Made by a program: the position numbers and the translations under genes
Shown here: piece by piece, positions 25,967-34,600 of the stretch
Position numbering within the stretch: the stretch's first letter is position 1
Layout of the letters: each line of letters opens with the position of its first letter
Assembly: GCA_963762735.1 (NCBI GenBank)
Contig: CAVXMG010000014.1
Coordinates: 1 to 64,000 of the forward strand
Source of the DNA: DASXKD01 sp963762735
GTDB taxonomy: Bacteria > Actinomycetota > Actinomycetes > Streptosporangiales > Streptosporangiaceae
DNA: 64,000 bases
Reading direction: 5' to 3'
Notes under the pieces: model-generated
The model's database searches: none
Seen by the model: the letters and a program-made list of their open reading frames with translations, nothing else
What the model was told of the DNA's origin: nothing

Positions 25967-27516
25967 ACGGCGCCGAGGCGATGCTGCGCACCCTGGCTGG
26001 CAGCGGGGTCACGCTGTGCCTGGCCAACCCGGGGACCTCGGAGATGCACATGGTCGCGGCGCTGGACGAGGTGCCGCAGATGCGCGCGGTGCTGTGCCTG
26101 TTCGAGGGGGTGGCGACCGGCGCAGCCGACGGTTACGGCCGGATGACCGGCCGCCCTGCGGCGGTCCTGCTGCACCTGGGGCCGGGGCTGGCGAACGGCC
26201 TGGCCAACCTGCACAACGCCCGCCGGGCCCGGACCCCGCTGCTGGCGATCGTCGGGGACCACGCCACGTACCACAAGCGGTTCGACGCGCCGCTGGAGTC
26301 CGACATCGAAGCGCTGGCCGGGACGGCGTCCGGGTGGGTACGGCGGTGCGCGCGGAGCACCGACGCCGCCGCGGACGTGGCCGAGGCGGCCGCCGCGGCG
26401 ATGTACCCGCCCGGCCAGGTGGCCACCGTCATCCTGCCCGCCGACGTGTCCTGGTCCCCCGGCGCCGAGCCGGCCGCCGCGCTGCCGCTGCGCCCGCGGG
26501 CGCCGGTCCCAGACGAGGTGACCGGCGCGGTCGCAGGCGTCCTGCGCAGCGGCGAGCCCTGCGTGATCCTGCTCGGCGGCGCCGGGATGCACCGGCCCGC
26601 GCTGGCGGCGGCCAGCCGCATATCCCAGGCCACCGGCGCCCGGCTGGTCGCCGAGACGTTCCCGGCCCGGCAGGAGCGCGGCGCGGGCATCCCGCCGGTC
26701 GAGCGGCTCGCCTACCTGGCCGAGATGGCCGCCGCGCAGCTCGACGGCGCGCGGCACCTCATCCTGGCCGGGGCGAGCGCCCCGGTGTCCTTCTTCGCCT
26801 ACCCGGGCAAGCTCAGCTCACTGGTGCCGGACGGCTGCCACGTGCATACGCTGGCCGGGCCGGGCGACGACATCGCCGGAGGGCTCGCGGCGCTGGCCGA
26901 CCTGACCGCCCCAGGCGTGGCACCCGTCCCGCGGCAGCCGGAGCGGCCCGGCCTGCCGGACGGCGACCTGACCGGGCACAGCGCGGCGGCGGTCATCGGC
27001 GCGCTGCTGCCGGAGCACGCGATCGTCTGCGACGAGGCCAACACCTCAGGGGTGGCGCTGCCCGCGGCCACCGCGGGCGCGCCACCGCACGACTGGCTCA
27101 CCCTCACCGGCGGCGCGATCGGCCAGGGCCTGCCCCTGGCCGCCGGTGCCGCGCTTGCCTGCTCGGAACGGCCGGTCCTGGCCCTGGAGGCCGACGGCAG
27201 TGCCATGTACACGATCTCGGCCCTGTGGACCCATGCCCGCGAGCAGTTGGACATCACCACGGTGATCTTCAGCAACCGCTCCTACGCGATCCTGAACATG
27301 GAACTGGACCGCACCGGCGCCCCGGCCGCTGGCGAGAGCGCGCGGAGCCTGCTCGACCTGTCCCGGCCGGCCCTCAGCTTCACCGCGCTGGCCGAGGGAA
27401 TGGGCGTGCCCGCCAGTAAGGCGGAGACCGCGCCGGAGTTCGCCGCGCAACTGCGCCGCGCGCTCGCCGAGCCGGGCCCGCACCTCATCGAGGCCGTGAT
27501 CCCGCCGTTCAGCTAA
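25963..27516 (+). CDS. ThDP-dependent enzyme, acetolactate synthase/benzoylformate decarboxylase-like
   Basis: This 517-residue protein has the three-domain thiamine diphosphate enzyme layout. E48, in CLFEGVATGAADGYGRMTG, is the catalytic glutamate that activates ThDP. The magnesium/ThDP motif near residues 408-435 reads EADGSAMYT...FSNRSYAI, where ADG replaces the common GDG and SN the terminal NN. The central domain lacks an obvious FAD-specific signature. It is close to the actinobacterial 'acetolactate synthase large subunit' paralogues and to benzoylformate decarboxylase, so a 2-oxo-acid decarboxylase or ligase acting with the coupled thioesterase is likely. No regulatory small subunit gene is nearby, which argues against branched-chain amino acid synthesis. 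ATG 25963 lies in an ATGA overlap, with GGGAGG upstream. Confidence 0.87.
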   Translation: MNGAEAMLRTLAGSGVTLCLANPGTSEMHMVAALDEVPQMRAVLCLFEGVATGAADGYGRMTGRPAAVLLHLGPGLANGLANLHNARRARTPLLAIVGDHATYHKRFDAPLESDIEALAGTASGWVRRCARSTDAAADVAEAAAAAMYPPGQVATVILPADVSWSPGAEPAAALPLRPRAPVPDEVTGAVAGVLRSGEPCVILLGGAGMHRPALAAASRISQATGARLVAETFPARQERGAGIPPVERLAYLAEMAAAQLDGARHLILAGASAPVSFFAYPGKLSSLVPDGCHVHTLAGPGDDIAGGLAALADLTAPGVAPVPRQPERPGLPDGDLTGHSAAAVIGALLPEHAIVCDEANTSGVALPAATAGAPPHDWLTLTGGAIGQGLPLAAGAALACSERPVLALEADGSAMYTISALWTHAREQLDITTVIFSNRSYAILNMELDRTGAPAAGESARSLLDLSRPALSFTALAEGMGVPASKAETAPEFAAQLRRALAEPGPHLIEAVIPPFS

Positions 27517-27547
27517 TCGGGCCGCAGGGCAGGGGCCCAGCCAGGGC

Positions 27548-28189
27548 TCAGCCCGCCGGACCTGATGCCTGCTCCGGCACCGGCCGGCCGCCGAGATGAC
27601 CGGCCAGGCGCAGTAGGCCGTCGGTGATGTCCCGCTCGGTGGGCGCGCCCGCGGGGTCGATCAGCCACTGCACGAGGATCCCCGACATCAGCGCGAGCTG
27701 AACCGAGCCGAGTGCCTGCTCTGCCGGGCCGTCCAGGGTGTCCTCGGCGACGCCGAGCAGCCCGGCGGCGAGCCCGCTGCGGCCCTGCCGCAGGCTGGCG
27801 GCCATCAGCTCGCGGAGCTTGGGCGAGTGCTCGGCCTGCACGGCGGCCTCGATCGTGGCCAGCCAGAGCCACCGGTTGGCGGCATAGGACTCGATCACCT
27901 GGCGCCAGAACGCCTCGTACTGCTCGCGCGGCCCGGCACCTGCTGCGACGGCGGCCCGCACCGCGGCCTCGGTCTGCGCGCCCCAGGCGTCCATGGCCTG
28001 GGTAAACGCCTCGATCAGCAGCGCTTCCCTGGACCCGAAGTGGTAGCCGATCGCGGCGTGGTTGACCCCGGCTGCGGCCGCGATGTCGCGGACCGTGGTC
28101 CTGGTCCAGCCCTTCGTCTTCAGGCAGGCGAGCGCGCCGGCCAGCAGGTCTTCCCGGTTACCCATGGCGGGATTCGCCTCTGCGGTCAC
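27548..28189 (-). CDS. TetR-family transcriptional regulator
   Basis: This 213-residue regulator has an N-terminal TetR helix-turn-helix (TTVRDIAAAAGVNHAAIGYH, then FGSREALL) and a helical ligand-binding C-terminus. GTG 28189 is the longest start; ATG 28165 (MGNREDLLAGAL) would begin closer to the first helix and is a fair alternative. It is transcribed divergently from a broken FAD monooxygenase gene. A perfect ATCCAATTGGAT palindrome lies 42 bases upstream of its start, so it probably represses both itself and the monooxygenase. The gene converges on the TPP-enzyme gene with a 31-base gap. Confidence 0.9.
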   Translation of the reverse strand: MTAEANPAMGNREDLLAGALACLKTKGWTRTTVRDIAAAAGVNHAAIGYHFGSREALLIEAFTQAMDAWGAQTEAAVRAAVAAGAGPREQYEAFWRQVIESYAANRWLWLATIEAAVQAEHSPKLRELMAASLRQGRSGLAAGLLGVAEDTLDGPAEQALGSVQLALMSGILVQWLIDPAGAPTERDITDGLLRLAGHLGGRPVPEQASGPAG

Positions 28190-28230
28190 CCATGGCGCCG
28201 ATCATAGCCGCCCTGTCAACCAACTGGATT

Positions 28231-28242
28231 ATCCAATTGGAT
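28231..28242. promoter_or_regulatory. Probable TetR operator
   Basis: ATCCAATTGGAT is a perfect 12-bp palindrome in the 122-base divergent region between the TetR gene and the FAD monooxygenase. Degenerate half-sites (CTGGATTATCC just before it) extend the symmetry. The AT-rich composition stands out, and the position suits a repressor that controls both genes. Confidence 0.6.
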
Positions 28243-28311
28243 TGACCAAACGGATAAAGCTTGGATACCGTGACGGCATCGAGCATTCGCGACCGTGCAT
28301 GAGGAGGAGCC

Positions 28312-29539
28312 ATGGCCAGGTCGGTACTCATCTCGGGCGGCGGTGTGGCCGGGCCGTCGCTGGCGTATTGGCTGGGCACCTCCGGATACGAGGTCACCGT
28401 GGTGGAGCGGGCGCCCGGGCTGCGCACCAGCGGGGCGTCGGCGGTCGACTTCCGCGGCGACCAGCTTGCCCTGCTGGCCCGGATGGGCGTGCTCGGCGAG
28501 ATCGAGGCCTGGCAGACCGGCATGGGCGACCAGGCGGTGATCGACTCCACCGGACGCCGGCTGTCCACGTTCCCGTCCGCGCTGTTCAGCGGCGAAGTGG
28601 AGATCGAGCGCGGCGACCTCGCCCGGATTCTCTACGACCACAGCAAGGACGTCGCGCAGTACGTCTTCGGCGACCACATCACCGCCCTGGCGCAGGCCCC
28701 GGACGGGGTGGACGTGACGTTCGCCCGCGGCCCGGCCCGGCGCTTCGACCTCGTCGTCGGGGCGGACGGGATGCACTCGGCCGTGCGGCGGCTGACGTTC
28801 GCCGAGGAGGACTCGGCTACCGGCACGACCTCGGGCTCGCCGTCGCGGGCTTCACGGTGCCCAACACCTTCGGGCTCGACCACAGCGGGCTGATCTACAA
28901 CGAGCCGGGCCGGCTCGCGATGGTCGCCAGCGGCCGGGACCCGGCCCGCGCGGCCGTGGGCCTGATGTTCACCGGCACGCTGCCGGACTACGACTGGCAC
29001 GACACGCAGGGCTGCAAGCGCCTCGTGGCGGAGCATTTCGCCAGCGCCGGCTGGCAGGTGCCGGCGTTGCTCGCGGCGCTGCACGATGCGCCGGAACTCT
29101 ACTTCGACACGATCAGCCAGGTCCGGATGGACCGGTGGTCGGCCGGGCGGATCGTGCTGCTCGGCGATGCGGCCTGGTGCCCCGGCCCGGGCGGCAACGG
29201 GACCGGGCACGCCATGCTCGGCGCGTACACGCTCGCCGGGGAACTGGCGCTGGCGGGCGGCGACCATGTCGCCGCCTACCGGCGCTACGAACAGATCATG
29301 CGCCCGCCGGTCGCCAAGTCGCAGAAGCAAGCGGCCGGCTGCCGCCCGCTTCCTCACTCCGGCGACCGAGCGGAAGATCCGCAACCGCAACCGCACGTTC
29401 CGGATCCTGTCCGTCGCCGGCGCTGCGCGGCGTGTTCGGCTGGCTGGCCAAGCGCACCACGAACACCGGCGCGCTCCGCGACTACCCGCTCCCTGGCTCC
29501 GCACTGGCCCGGGCCGGCCAGCTGTCGCCGGGCCGGTGA
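28312..29539 (+). pseudogene. FAD-dependent monooxygenase (PHBH-type), multiply frameshifted
   Basis: A group A flavoprotein monooxygenase is visible across three frames. The start at ATG 28312 gives the Rossmann motif ISGGGVAGPSLAYWLGTSG and the DG motif RFDLVVGADGMHSAVRRL. The frame then changes near 28815, and the second GD motif RIVLLGDAAWCPGPGGNGTG follows in a new frame. Further shifts near 29340 and 29425 separate RFLTPATERKIRNRNRTFR and the C-terminal WLAKRTTNTGALRDYPLPG. The whole length (about 408 residues) is normal, so either the gene decays or the sequence has three indels. It is divergent from a TetR gene, a classic oxidoreductase/repressor pair. The substrate would be an aromatic or xenobiotic compound. 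Confidence 0.85.
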
Positions 29540-29724
29540 GCCCCGCGGTGGCGCGCCGCTGCCGGTGCCGGCGCCAACAGTCGAGCGGGCGGCCTGCCAA
29601 CGGTGACCGGGCGGCCATACCGCCTCTGAGCAGGTCTGCTGGATTTTGGTGGATTCCGCGTGAATGATGGAGCGCGCGGGGGGCAGCGACACTGGTCCGC
29701 GAACAGGCTGGGAAGGCGGTCCCC

Positions 29725-32529
29725 GTGACAAGGTCCCGTACGTTCGGCGCGTCATTAGCAGCTCTGATCACCGGGGCGGCGCTCGCCCTGGCCGCGGCAC
29801 CCGCCGGTGCCCAGACCCCGCCAGCGGCGGGCGCACCGGCCGCCGCCACCGGCACCACAGCGAACTGTCCCTGGCTCAACACGCACCTGACGATCGCCCG
29901 GCGGGTCGCGATGGTGATGAGCCACATGACCCTTTCCGACGAGATCACCATGGTGGAGGGCCAGGGCACGGGCCAGCCCTACGTCTTCTACATGGCGGCC
30001 AACCCCCGGCTGTGCATCCCGGCGATGGGCCTGGAGGACGGCCCGGTCGGCGTCGGCGACGGCCTCACCGGGGTGACCGAGCTTCCCTCGGCCGTGTCCC
30101 TGGCCGCGACCTTCGACCCGTCGCTGGCCCACAGTTACGGGCAGGTCGTCGGGGCCGAGGAGGCGGGCAAGGGCGCCAGCGCCAACCTGGGGCCCACGGT
30201 GAACATCGACCGGGACCCGCGCTGGGGCCGGTCGTTCGAGGCCTACACCGAGGACCCGTACCTCAATCAGCAGACCGCCATCAGCGAGATCGAAGGCGTG
30301 CAGAGCCAGCGCGTGCTCGACCAGGTGAAGCACTACGCCGCCTACAACCAGGAGACGAACCGCAACACCTCGCTGGACGACGTCCTGGTCACCGACCGGA
30401 CGCTGCAGGAGATCTACCTGCCGACGTTCCAGGCGGCGGTACAGAAGGCCGGCGCCGCCTCGGTGATGTGCGCCTACTCCGTGATCAACGGCAACTTCGC
30501 CTGCCAGAACCCCGACCTGGAGAACACCGTGCTCCGGGATCAGTGGAATTTCCCCGGGTTCGTCACCTCCGACTACGCCGCCATCCACGACACGGTCGCG
30601 GCGGTGGACGGCACCGACATGGAGCAGCCGTTCAACGGCAACTTCGGCACGCCACTGCTGACCGCGGTGCGCAACGGCACGATCGCCAAGTCCGTGCTGA
30701 ACACGATGGTGTACCGCATCCTCACCGAGATGTTCAGGTTCAACCTGTTCAGCGACCCGCGCACCGGTTCGACCGGCGCGACCGTGACCACGCCGGCGCA
30801 CGTGGCACTGTCCAACAGGGTCGCCGAGGCGGGTACGACGCTGCTGAAGGACAGCGGCTCCGTGCTCCCGCTGCCGGCCTCCGGCGCCGGGAAGATCGCC
30901 GTGATCGGCCCGGCCGCCTCCGCCGCGCCGGCCTACACCGGCGGCGGCAGCGCGTACGTCCTCCCGTCGGCCACCGTGACCCCGCTGCAGGGCATCACCG
31001 CCGCCGCGGGCAGCGGCACCACGGTGAGCTACACCCAGGGGCTGCCCACCGACACCTCGCTGACGGCGATCCCGTCATCGGCGCTGTCCCCGGCGTTCGC
31101 GCCGACCCAGGTCGGCGGCAGCTACACCGCGACGCTGACCGCGCCGCAGACCGGTACCTACGTGCTGGCCATCCAGAACTCGTGCGGCTGCTATAACGCC
31201 ACGTACCTCAAGCTGAACGGCCAGGAACTGCTGGCCAACCCGAGCACCCCGCCGGTGAACACCTACTCGGCATCGGTGAACCTGCAGGCTGGACACCACT
31301 ACCTGCTGCAGATCACCGGCGACGCCGCAGCGCTGACCTGGGCCACGCCCTCGGACCTGGCGCCCGGCATCGCCCAGGCGGTGGCCGCGGCCAAGTCGGC
31401 ATCCACCGCGGTCGTGGTGGTCTCCGACGACACCGAGACAGAGGCCGCGGACCGGCCCAGCCTGGACCTGCCGTCCGCGCAGAACGAGCTGATCTCGGCC
31501 GTCGCCACCGCCAACCCGCACACGGTGGTGGTGGTCAACGCGGGCGCCCCGGTGGCGATGCCGTGGCTGACCCGGGCCGCCGCCGTGGTCGACGCGTGGT
31601 ACCCGGGCCAGACCAGCGGCACCGCCCTGGCCAGCGTCCTGTTCGGGAACACCGACCCGGGCGGCCACCTGCCGGTGACCTTCCCGCGCAACCTGGCCCA
31701 GGTGCCGGCCGCGTCGAAGGCACGGTTCCCCGGGGTCAACGGCAAGGTGCACTACTCCGAGGGCCTGGACGTCGGCTACCGCTGGTATGACGCCAAGGCG
31801 ATCTCGCCGCTGTTCCCGTTCGGTTACGGCCTCTCCTACACCACGTTTGCCTACAGCGGCCTGCACGTGTCCCCGACGACGGTCAACGGGGTGCAGGCCG
31901 TGCAGGTGTCCGCGACGGTCACCAACACCGGGAGCCGGGCGGGCACCGACGTCGCCCAGCTTTACCTGGGCGACCCGGCCGCCGCCGGTGAGCCGCCGCA
32001 GGAACTGAAGGGCTTCCAGCGGGTGTCGCTGAACCCGGGGCAGTCCACTCAGGTGACGTTCTCCCTGCCGCCCAGCGCTACCTGGTGGTGGGACCAGCAG
32101 GCCGGCGGGTGGACCCAGAGCAGCGGCACCTACCGCGTCTACGTGGGCGACTCGTCGGCCATGGCCAACCTGCCGCTGCGCGGCACGTTCGCGGTGACCG
32201 CCACGCCAGCGGCACGCCAGGCCGTGGTGACCGCACCGTCACGGATCCCGGCCGGAAAGCCGGTGACGGTCAGCGTGCAGCTCACCGCCTCGGGCAACCA
32301 GACGCTGCACGGCGTGCGGTTCTCGCTGTCGGCGCCGCAGGGCTGGCTGGTCCGCCCGCTCGGCTCGCCGGTCATCGGCACGGTCACCCCGGGCCAGGCA
32401 CCGGTCGTCAAGTTCACGGTGCAGCCGCCGCTGTACGCGCCCAACACTTCTTCGGTGCTTTACGCCACCGTCGGGCTCGGCGGGACCACCGTCCGGCAAG
32501 GGGGTGCCACGGTCACAGTTACCGGCTGA
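29725..32529 (+). CDS. Secreted GH3 beta-glycosidase with inserted PA14-like and C-terminal NEW3-like domains
   Basis: This 934-residue GH3 enzyme starts with a signal peptide (MTRSRTFGASLAALITG, cleavage near PAGAQ). The catalytic barrel has K202-H203 (DQVKHYAAYNQE) and nucleophile D283 (FVTSDYAAIHD). Around residues 455-535 an inserted beta-rich domain (YTATLTAPQTGTYVLAIQNS, then HHYLLQI) resembles PA14. The second catalytic domain continues (SDDTETEAADRPS) and is followed by a fibronectin III-like domain (GTDVAQLYLGDPAAAGEPP) and a C-terminal NEW3-like beta-sandwich. Such enzymes digest beta-glucans or xylosides outside the cell. GTG 29725 has GGAAGG upstream. It is unrelated in sequence detail to the cytoplasmic GH3 at the left end of the window. 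Confidence 0.93.
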   Translation: MTRSRTFGASLAALITGAALALAAAPAGAQTPPAAGAPAAATGTTANCPWLNTHLTIARRVAMVMSHMTLSDEITMVEGQGTGQPYVFYMAANPRLCIPAMGLEDGPVGVGDGLTGVTELPSAVSLAATFDPSLAHSYGQVVGAEEAGKGASANLGPTVNIDRDPRWGRSFEAYTEDPYLNQQTAISEIEGVQSQRVLDQVKHYAAYNQETNRNTSLDDVLVTDRTLQEIYLPTFQAAVQKAGAASVMCAYSVINGNFACQNPDLENTVLRDQWNFPGFVTSDYAAIHDTVAAVDGTDMEQPFNGNFGTPLLTAVRNGTIAKSVLNTMVYRILTEMFRFNLFSDPRTGSTGATVTTPAHVALSNRVAEAGTTLLKDSGSVLPLPASGAGKIAVIGPAASAAPAYTGGGSAYVLPSATVTPLQGITAAAGSGTTVSYTQGLPTDTSLTAIPSSALSPAFAPTQVGGSYTATLTAPQTGTYVLAIQNSCGCYNATYLKLNGQELLANPSTPPVNTYSASVNLQAGHHYLLQITGDAAALTWATPSDLAPGIAQAVAAAKSASTAVVVVSDDTETEAADRPSLDLPSAQNELISAVATANPHTVVVVNAGAPVAMPWLTRAAAVVDAWYPGQTSGTALASVLFGNTDPGGHLPVTFPRNLAQVPAASKARFPGVNGKVHYSEGLDVGYRWYDAKAISPLFPFGYGLSYTTFAYSGLHVSPTTVNGVQAVQVSATVTNTGSRAGTDVAQLYLGDPAAAGEPPQELKGFQRVSLNPGQSTQVTFSLPPSATWWWDQQAGGWTQSSGTYRVYVGDSSAMANLPLRGTFAVTATPAARQAVVTAPSRIPAGKPVTVSVQLTASGNQTLHGVRFSLSAPQGWLVRPLGSPVIGTVTPGQAPVVKFTVQPPLYAPNTSSVLYATVGLGGTTVRQGGATVTVTG

Positions 32530-32547
32530 GTCCGGAGACGGGGCGCG

Positions 32548-32595
32548 ATGAATGTGGGATTGGCGCCCTTAGAGAGGCCTCGCTGTGACGTTCAT
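32548..32595. repeat. 48-bp palindromic repeat, copy A
   Basis: This 48-base element has partly matching ends (ATGAATGT at one end, ACGTTCAT at the other). Its reverse complement begins ATGAACGTCACAGCGAGGCC, which matches the element at 45619 in about 35 of 48 bases without gaps and starts like the one at 50504. It sits between the GH3 stop and a methyltransferase remnant, where a terminator for convergent genes would lie. Confidence 0.6.
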
Positions 32596-32810
32596 GCCCC
32601 TGCTTGAGGGTGTTTGAGCGCGACGCCGCCCCACATGGCCGACCGGGTGCTGGCCACGGCCGGTGCCCCAGGGCGCCATTGCTGGACCGGCACGAGGCCC
32701 GGGTCGAGCAGGTCCAGGCCGTCGAAGAAGCGCGCGACCTCGTCGTGCGTGCGGTGCCGCTGGGTCTCCCGGGCCAGCCGGTTGACCGGCTCGCCCAGGG
32801 TGGCCGCCAT
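32592..32810 (-). pseudogene. C-terminal remnant of a DUF574 SAM-dependent methyltransferase
   Basis: The 72-residue frame ends like the SAM-dependent methyltransferase family common in actinomycetes (DUF574): THDEVARFFDGLDLLDPGLV, then PVQQWRP and a final MWGGVALKHP. These proteins are normally about 270 residues. A TGA stands immediately before the first ATG, and the upstream 90 bases show no family sequence, so only the end of the gene is left. The stretch 32530-32900 contains this remnant and the palindromic repeat, and nothing else I can support. Confidence 0.65.
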
Positions 32811-32900
32811 GGGTCAGATGACAGGGTGACCTTCGGCGACGAGGGGTCCAACCGTCCGTAACGGCCGGTCAGGCCCGCAGGCTGGCCTCGCCGGGCAGGC

Positions 32901-34346
32901 ATGGTGCTCGGTTACAGTGACGGGATGCTGTCCGGACCGCGCGAGGCGGAGCGCGTCCACCCGAACGTGATCCTGGCCGTATTGTCGCTCGCGGCCGTGA
33001 CGTATGCGGTGCTCAGCTCCGCGGTCATCCCGGCACTGCCGACCCTGCAGCACAGCCTGAACGCCAGCGAGACCGGTGTCACCTGGCTGCTGACCGGTTT
33101 CCTGCTGTCCGCCTCGGTCGGCACGGCGATCATCGGCAAGCTCGGCGACATGCATGGCAAGCAGCGGCTGCTGGTGTGGACACTGCTGACGCTGGCCGCC
33201 GGGACCCTGCTGGCCGCCCTGTCCACATCGCTGGCGATGCTCATCGTGGCGCGTGTCATCCAGGGAGTGGCCGGCGGTATCTTCCCGCTCTCGTTCGGGA
33301 TCGCCAGGGACGAGTTCCCGGCCGACCGGGTGGCCGGGAGCATCGGGCTGATGTCCGCCATCCTCGGCGTCGGCGGCGGCCTGGGGCTTGTCGTCGGCGG
33401 GCTCATCGACGAGCACCTGAACTGGCACTGGCTGTTCTGGATCCCGCTGCCGATCATGGTCGTGGCTGCCGTATGCGCCTGGCACTTCATCCCCGAGTCG
33501 CCGGTCCGCTCCCCCGGCAGGGTGAACTGGACCGCGGCGGCCCTGATGAGCGCGGGCCTGTCCGCGGTACTGATCGCGATCGCCCAGACAAGCACCTGGG
33601 GCTGGACCGGGCCGAAAACGCTGGTGCTCCTGACGTTCGGCCTGGCCCTTTGCTGCGTATGGATACTGGTCGAGCTGCGCAGCAGCAACCCGCTCATCGA
33701 CATGACGATGATGCGGGTGCGCGGGGTGTGGACCGCCAACCTGGCGGCTTTCCTCGTCGGAGCCGGGCTGTACGCGTGGTTCCTGCTGCTCCCCCAGCTT
33801 GCCCAGTTGCCCCGCAGCACCGGCTTCGGCTACGGCGCCTCGGTCGTGATCGCCGGGCTGTACCTGCTGCCCTGCGCGATCGGCATGGGCACACTCGGCT
33901 CGCTGGCAGGCCGGGTGGAGCGGCGTTTCGGCTCACGGCGCGCGCTGGTGGCCGGCGCCGCGGTGAGTGCCGTCGCCTGTGGCTGGCTCACGTTCACCAG
34001 CAGGCACCCCTACGACTTGCTGGTCAGCTCGATGCTGCTGGGGATCGGGATCGGCCTGGCCTTCGCGGCGCTGGGCAACCTGATCGTGCAGGCCGTGCCG
34101 CCGCAGCAGACGGGCGTCGCCAGCGGGATGAATACGGTACTCCGCACGCTCGGCGGTGCGCTGGGCGGGCAGATCGCGGCGACGTTCGTCGCCGGCAGCA
34201 TGGTGCGCGGCCTGCCCGCGCAAACCGGGTTCACCGCGACATTCGGCATGGCTACCGTGTTCCTGACCGCCTGCGCCGCCGTGGCGCTGCTCGTCCCGGC
34301 CCCTGCTCCCCCGGCCCGGCTGGGTGGCGCGACAGCAGGGCCTTGA
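32901..34346 (+). CDS. MFS drug-resistance transporter (DHA2/EmrB-QacA type)
   Basis: This 481-residue transporter has about 14 hydrophobic segments. Motif A reads GKLGDMHGKQRLLV and the gating helix has VARVIQGVAGGIFPLSFGIA, both typical of proton-driven multidrug exporters of the DHA2 group. An acidic residue is kept in the QGV region. ATG 32901 or ATG 32925 (MLSGPREAERVHPNV) could be the start; the second is nearer the first helix. No regulator gene lies beside it. The 3' end is followed by three short repeats derived from the neighbouring penicillin acylase gene. The substrate is unknown. Confidence 0.92.
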   Translation: MVLGYSDGMLSGPREAERVHPNVILAVLSLAAVTYAVLSSAVIPALPTLQHSLNASETGVTWLLTGFLLSASVGTAIIGKLGDMHGKQRLLVWTLLTLAAGTLLAALSTSLAMLIVARVIQGVAGGIFPLSFGIARDEFPADRVAGSIGLMSAILGVGGGLGLVVGGLIDEHLNWHWLFWIPLPIMVVAAVCAWHFIPESPVRSPGRVNWTAAALMSAGLSAVLIAIAQTSTWGWTGPKTLVLLTFGLALCCVWILVELRSSNPLIDMTMMRVRGVWTANLAAFLVGAGLYAWFLLLPQLAQLPRSTGFGYGASVVIAGLYLLPCAIGMGTLGSLAGRVERRFGSRRALVAGAAVSAVACGWLTFTSRHPYDLLVSSMLLGIGIGLAFAALGNLIVQAVPPQQTGVASGMNTVLRTLGGALGGQIAATFVAGSMVRGLPAQTGFTATFGMATVFLTACAAVALLVPAPAPPARLGGATAGP

Positions 34347-34391
34347 GCAGATGACCGGTCGGCCCCGGCTACCCGGTGCCGGTCACCCCGG

Positions 34392-34600
34392 GCGGTGCGC
34401 CGGGAACGAGACCACCTGCTGGAAGCTGCGGCGCCCGGTTCTGCCACCGGCGCGACCGGGCCGCTTAGCGGTGCGCCGGGAACGAGACAACCTGCTGGAA
34501 GCTGCGGCGCCCGGTTCTGCCACCGGTGCGACCGGGCCGCTCTAGCGGTGCGCCGGGAACGAGACGACCTGCTGGAAGGTGGGCCGGTTCTGCCAGGGGA
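34392..34600. repeat. Three tandem copies of the penicillin-acylase 3' end
   Basis: Copies begin at 34392, 34468 and 34545 with nearly identical GCGGTGCGCCGGGAACGAGA and CCTGCTGGAAG segments, spaced 76 and 77 bases. Read on the minus strand, each encodes FQQVVSFPAHR; copies at 34468 and 34545 also have the stop. The third copy is the true end of the penicillin acylase gene. Copies 1 and 2 also share CGGCGCCCGGTTCTGCCACC and therefore are closer to each other. This is a decayed tandem duplication of a gene terminus. Confidence 0.75.

Noticed and set aside
25963..27516. Call as biosynthetic acetohydroxyacid synthase (ilvB)
   Set aside because: No small subunit or ilvC nearby, cofactor motif altered, and coupling to a thioesterase points elsewhere.
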